A stretch of 64,000 bases of DNA, taken from Paenibacillus sp. URB8-2. GTDB taxonomy: Bacteria; Bacillota; Bacilli; Paenibacillales; Paenibacillaceae. How positions within the stretch are numbered: position 1 is the stretch's first letter; each line of letters begins with the position of its first letter. The position numbers and the translations under genes are program-made. Shown piece after piece: positions 61,507 to 64,000 of the stretch. Under the pieces are notes generated by a model. That model made no database searches. It was not told the origin of the DNA and saw only the letters and a list, made by a program, of their open reading frames with translations. The stretch is taken from positions 496,001 through 560,000 of the forward strand of contig NZ_AP023239.1 of the NCBI RefSeq assembly GCF_013393385.1, given 5' to 3'.

Positions 61507-63192
61507 ATGGCGAACGAACAAGATTGGTGGAAGAAAAGTGTCGTTTACCAGGTTTATCCGCAAAGCTTTAAAGATACAACCGGGAGCGGCATAGGCGATT
61601 TAAACGGAATCATTGAAAAGCTCCCGTATTTAGCGGATTTGGGCATCAGCGTGATCTGGCTGAATCCGATTTATCAATCGCCGCTGGTGGATAACGGGTA
61701 TGACATTGCAGATTACTACAAGATTAATCCCGAATATGGGACAATGGATGATTTTAAACGACTCCTGGATCGAGCGCATCGCTTGGATATCAAGATTATT
61801 ATGGACCTGGTAGTTAATCATACAAGCGATCAGCATGAATGGTTCAAGAAGTCTTGTGAATCCCGCGACAATGAATTTTCGGATTTTTACATTTGGAAAG
61901 ATCCGAAAGAAGATGGAAGCGCACCGACGAATTGGGGCTCGACTTTTGGCGGTCCTGCTTGGGAGTATGTTGAAAGCCGCGGACAATATTATCTGCATCT
62001 GTTTGCTAAAGAACAGCCGGATTTGAACTGGGAGAATCCCAAGGTTCGTGAAACGATTTATGATATGATGAGGTTCTGGTTTGAGACGGGAATTGACGGT
62101 TTCCGGATGGATGTCATCAGTTTGATCAGCAAACGTCAGGATTGGCCGGATGCGCCGGATGACGCGATCTATACCAAATCCTATTATATCGGCGCCTCCA
62201 ATGGGCCGCGCGTTCACGAATTTCTCCATGAAATGAATCAAGAGGTATTGAGTAAATATAACATTTTGACCGTGGGCGAGACAGCCAATACCAATAGTGA
62301 CCAAGCGATTTTATATACAGACCCGGATCGGGAAGAATTAAATATGGTCTTCCATTTCGATCACATGCACCTGGACTACGGACCCTACGGAAAGTTCTCG
62401 GACATTCGTTTCAAGCTGAGCGATTTACGGGACGTCATGACGGAGTGGCAGGACAAACTGGAAGGCAGGGGGTGGAACTCCCTTTATTGGAGCAATCATG
62501 ATCAGCCGCGAGCGGTTACCCGCTTTGGAAATGACACAACCTATCGGGTAGAGTCTGCAAAAATGCTGGGAACACTCCTTCATATGATGAAAGGCACGCC
62601 TTATATTTATCAGGGAGAAGAGCTGGGAATGCGCAATGTCCGCTTTGATTCTTTTGATCAATATAAGGATATTGAAACCTATTGTATGAAGGAAGAATTT
62701 GGGGAAAAAGGACTTCCGGAAGCGTACATCAAAGAGTCCATCTTCTTGAAGTCGCGTGATAATGCGCGCACACCGATGCCATGGAATGGATCGGATAATT
62801 ATGGATTTACAAGCGGAACACCGTGGATTGATTTCAGCCCGGATAACGACTGGATCAACGTGGAGGATTGCATGGCCGATCCAAACTCGGTGTATTACCA
62901 TTACAAGGAACTGATTCGTCTTCGGAAAGAGCTGCCGGTCGTGGTTGACGGAATCTATGAGCTGATTCATCCGTACGATTCCGCTGTCTACGGGTATACG
63001 CGTACCCTGGATCAGCAGAAGCTAGTCGTCATCTGCTCCTTCTCCGAGAGCAAAGTCAATTATAAATTGCCTGAGGAGCTGAAGCACTCATCCGGCAGAC
63101 TGTTACTATCCAATTATCCGGATACCCGGAAAGAGCTGGGTAATCTGGAGCTTCGCCCATATGAAGCGGTAATTTATTATATTCAAGCATAA
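61507..63192 (+). CDS. GH13 alpha-glucosidase (oligo-1,6-glucosidase or phospho-glucosidase type)
   Basis: A 561-aa GH13 enzyme, paralogous to the one at 45452. Conserved regions: MDLVVNHTSDQHEW, nucleophile in DGFRMDVIS (Asp near 200), acid/base in VGETAN (Glu near 257), third acid in SNHDQPR (Asp near 335). Being in a PTS operon it probably acts on a disaccharide phosphorylated during uptake, or on a product of it; the sequence alone does not decide. Several in-frame ATG codons (61489, 61498, 61507) are possible starts. Confidence 0.92.
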   Translation: MANEQDWWKKSVVYQVYPQSFKDTTGSGIGDLNGIIEKLPYLADLGISVIWLNPIYQSPLVDNGYDIADYYKINPEYGTMDDFKRLLDRAHRLDIKIIMDLVVNHTSDQHEWFKKSCESRDNEFSDFYIWKDPKEDGSAPTNWGSTFGGPAWEYVESRGQYYLHLFAKEQPDLNWENPKVRETIYDMMRFWFETGIDGFRMDVISLISKRQDWPDAPDDAIYTKSYYIGASNGPRVHEFLHEMNQEVLSKYNILTVGETANTNSDQAILYTDPDREELNMVFHFDHMHLDYGPYGKFSDIRFKLSDLRDVMTEWQDKLEGRGWNSLYWSNHDQPRAVTRFGNDTTYRVESAKMLGTLLHMMKGTPYIYQGEELGMRNVRFDSFDQYKDIETYCMKEEFGEKGLPEAYIKESIFLKSRDNARTPMPWNGSDNYGFTSGTPWIDFSPDNDWINVEDCMADPNSVYYHYKELIRLRKELPVVVDGIYELIHPYDSAVYGYTRTLDQQKLVVICSFSESKVNYKLPEELKHSSGRLLLSNYPDTRKELGNLELRPYEAVIYYIQA

Positions 63193-63211
63193 AGAACTGA
63201 TAATAGGACTA

Positions 63212-63246
63212 GACTAGTAGAGAATCTCCTCTTACTAGTCTTTTTT
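63212..63246 (+). terminator. intrinsic terminator of the PTS operon
   Basis: GACTAGTA (63212-63219) pairs with TACTAGTC (63233-63240), followed by six T. Confidence 0.85.
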
Positions 63247-63308
63247 ACGGTATACTGTTTTTCATAGATGATGATACTTAGTAATACTACATAACGAGGA
63301 GCAGCTAT

Positions 63309-64000
63309 ATGGATTTTGACTTGCGAGTAAAGATAAATTATGACGATTTGACCGATTCTGAAAAAGAAATGGTAAGATTCATAACCAATCGGCCCCAAGA
63401 TGTCCTTAACATGAATATTGTCGAATTAGGCGAGGCCATGCTGAGTTCAAAAAGCTCGGTGCTTCGCTTGGCAAAAAAGCTGGGGTATCATGGATTTTCA
63501 GAATTAAAGTATGCCCTCAGGTCGGACATGACCCTAGCCTCACTTGAGCCCAGTGATTTGACTCTATTATTAAAACAGGATTTAGACCGGATTTTCCGAT
63601 ACATAGAGCAAACAAATTTCCAGCCTTTCCTGGTGAAGTTGAAAAATGCACGCATGGTCTTTTTATACGCCACCGGTTTCTCACAGAATAATTTCACTAA
63701 AGAATTTTCCAAGGATTTAATGATTGCGACACGACAAAATATATTGATTTCAGGCGAGACAAACTTGGCGATTAACAGCTCTATTATTACGGAAGACGAT
63801 TTGGTTATATTTACATCGTTCAGCGGCGAGACCGAAATGATAAAGGATGTCGTCCGGGAGTTAAAAATAAAAAACGTAACGATTGCAGCCATTACGAAAT
63901 TTGGCAGTAACTTTTTGAGCGGGCATGCCGACTATTCGTTCTTTTATGAGGCAACCCCATTGCCGAGTTATCAGAAGCAAGGGGTTCATTCGTTGATTGG
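63309..64000 (+). CDS. MurR/RpiR-family transcriptional regulator (3' end outside window)
   Basis: At least 230 residues, continuing past base 64000. The N-terminal HTH_6 domain (DDLTDSEKEMVRFITNRPQD, then SSKSSVLRLAKKLGYHGFSELKY) and a SIS sugar-isomerase-like domain (MVFLYATGFSQNN, VIFTSFSGETEMIKDV) define the RpiR family. The ATG at 63309 follows GAGGAG. Such proteins sense phosphosugars and usually control adjacent sugar genes, here probably the PTS/GH13 operon. Confidence 0.9.
   Translation, partial: MDFDLRVKINYDDLTDSEKEMVRFITNRPQDVLNMNIVELGEAMLSSKSSVLRLAKKLGYHGFSELKYALRSDMTLASLEPSDLTLLLKQDLDRIFRYIEQTNFQPFLVKLKNARMVFLYATGFSQNNFTKEFSKDLMIATRQNILISGETNLAINSSIITEDDLVIFTSFSGETEMIKDVVRELKIKNVTIAAITKFGSNFLSGHADYSFFYEATPLPSYQKQGVHSLI

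Overview
The window reads as a chromosomal segment of a Paenibacillus-like member of the Bacillota. The evidence is strong AGGAGG-type ribosome binding sites with frequent GTG and TTG starts, a caa3-type cytochrome oxidase operon, LplABC-type sugar importers paired with a membrane AraC regulator, CcpA-type cre boxes and many TetR, GntR, LacI and ArsR regulators. GC content is moderate to high, with an AT-richer accessory stretch around 53-56 kb. No rRNA, tRNA or CRISPR array was seen. The genus assignment is inference from protein style, not from a marker gene.

Layout. 0-3.2 kb: end of an MFS permease, an NAD(P)-binding oxidoreductase, RidA, and a TetR/hydrolase pair that share an identical 14-bp palindromic operator. 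3.6-7.6 kb: a SNF2-family helicase and an unknown protein. 7.7-12 kb: a small alarmone synthetase, small unknown proteins, a zinc-ribbon protein, a TrmB-type regulator and xanthine phosphoribosyltransferase. 12.5-15.6 kb (minus strand): a lipid kinase that is frameshifted into a 45-bp minisatellite, a small membrane protein and a serine hydrolase. 15.7-23 kb: a long structured leader with a 62-aa protein, then ctaCDEF, a 1-kb repeat-rich non-coding island, ctaG and ctaM. 23.2-32.5 kb: a six-gene minus-strand operon (two LplBC-type permeases, a binding protein, an M24-like protein, a TIM-barrel isomerase, a PIG-L deacetylase) divergent from a membrane-bound AraC regulator. 32.8-38.3 kb: an ArsR/NAD(P)H oxidoreductase pair and two ABC export modules (one with a GntR regulator, one NatAB-like). 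38.5-40 kb: a graveyard of broken genes (TnsA-like, IS256-type transposase, ABC ATPase fragments). 40.2-52.9 kb: a LacI-controlled alpha-glucoside ABC importer with a GH13 glucosidase, followed 22 bp later by a nickel permease and ureABCFGD without ureE. 53-58.6 kb: an IS3 remnant, a TetR/hydrolase/MFS cassette whose MFS gene is frameshifted, and isochorismatase-like, TetR and SRPBCC genes. 58.9-64 kb: a mannose-family PTS (IIB, IIC, IID, IIA) with a second GH13 enzyme and an RpiR regulator that runs off the window.

Functionally the segment combines respiration (cta), scavenging of oligosaccharides by three separate uptake routes, nitrogen acquisition by urease and several small ligand-responsive cassettes. 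The items I consider most worth following up are: the ~300-nt structured leader before the 62-aa protein; a ~100-bp two-hairpin repeat that directly abuts two intrinsic terminators; the uptake operon carrying a metal-ligand-less M24 protein with a PIG-L deacetylase; a probable leaderless arsR transcript; and the lipid kinase frameshift at a 45-bp tandem repeat.
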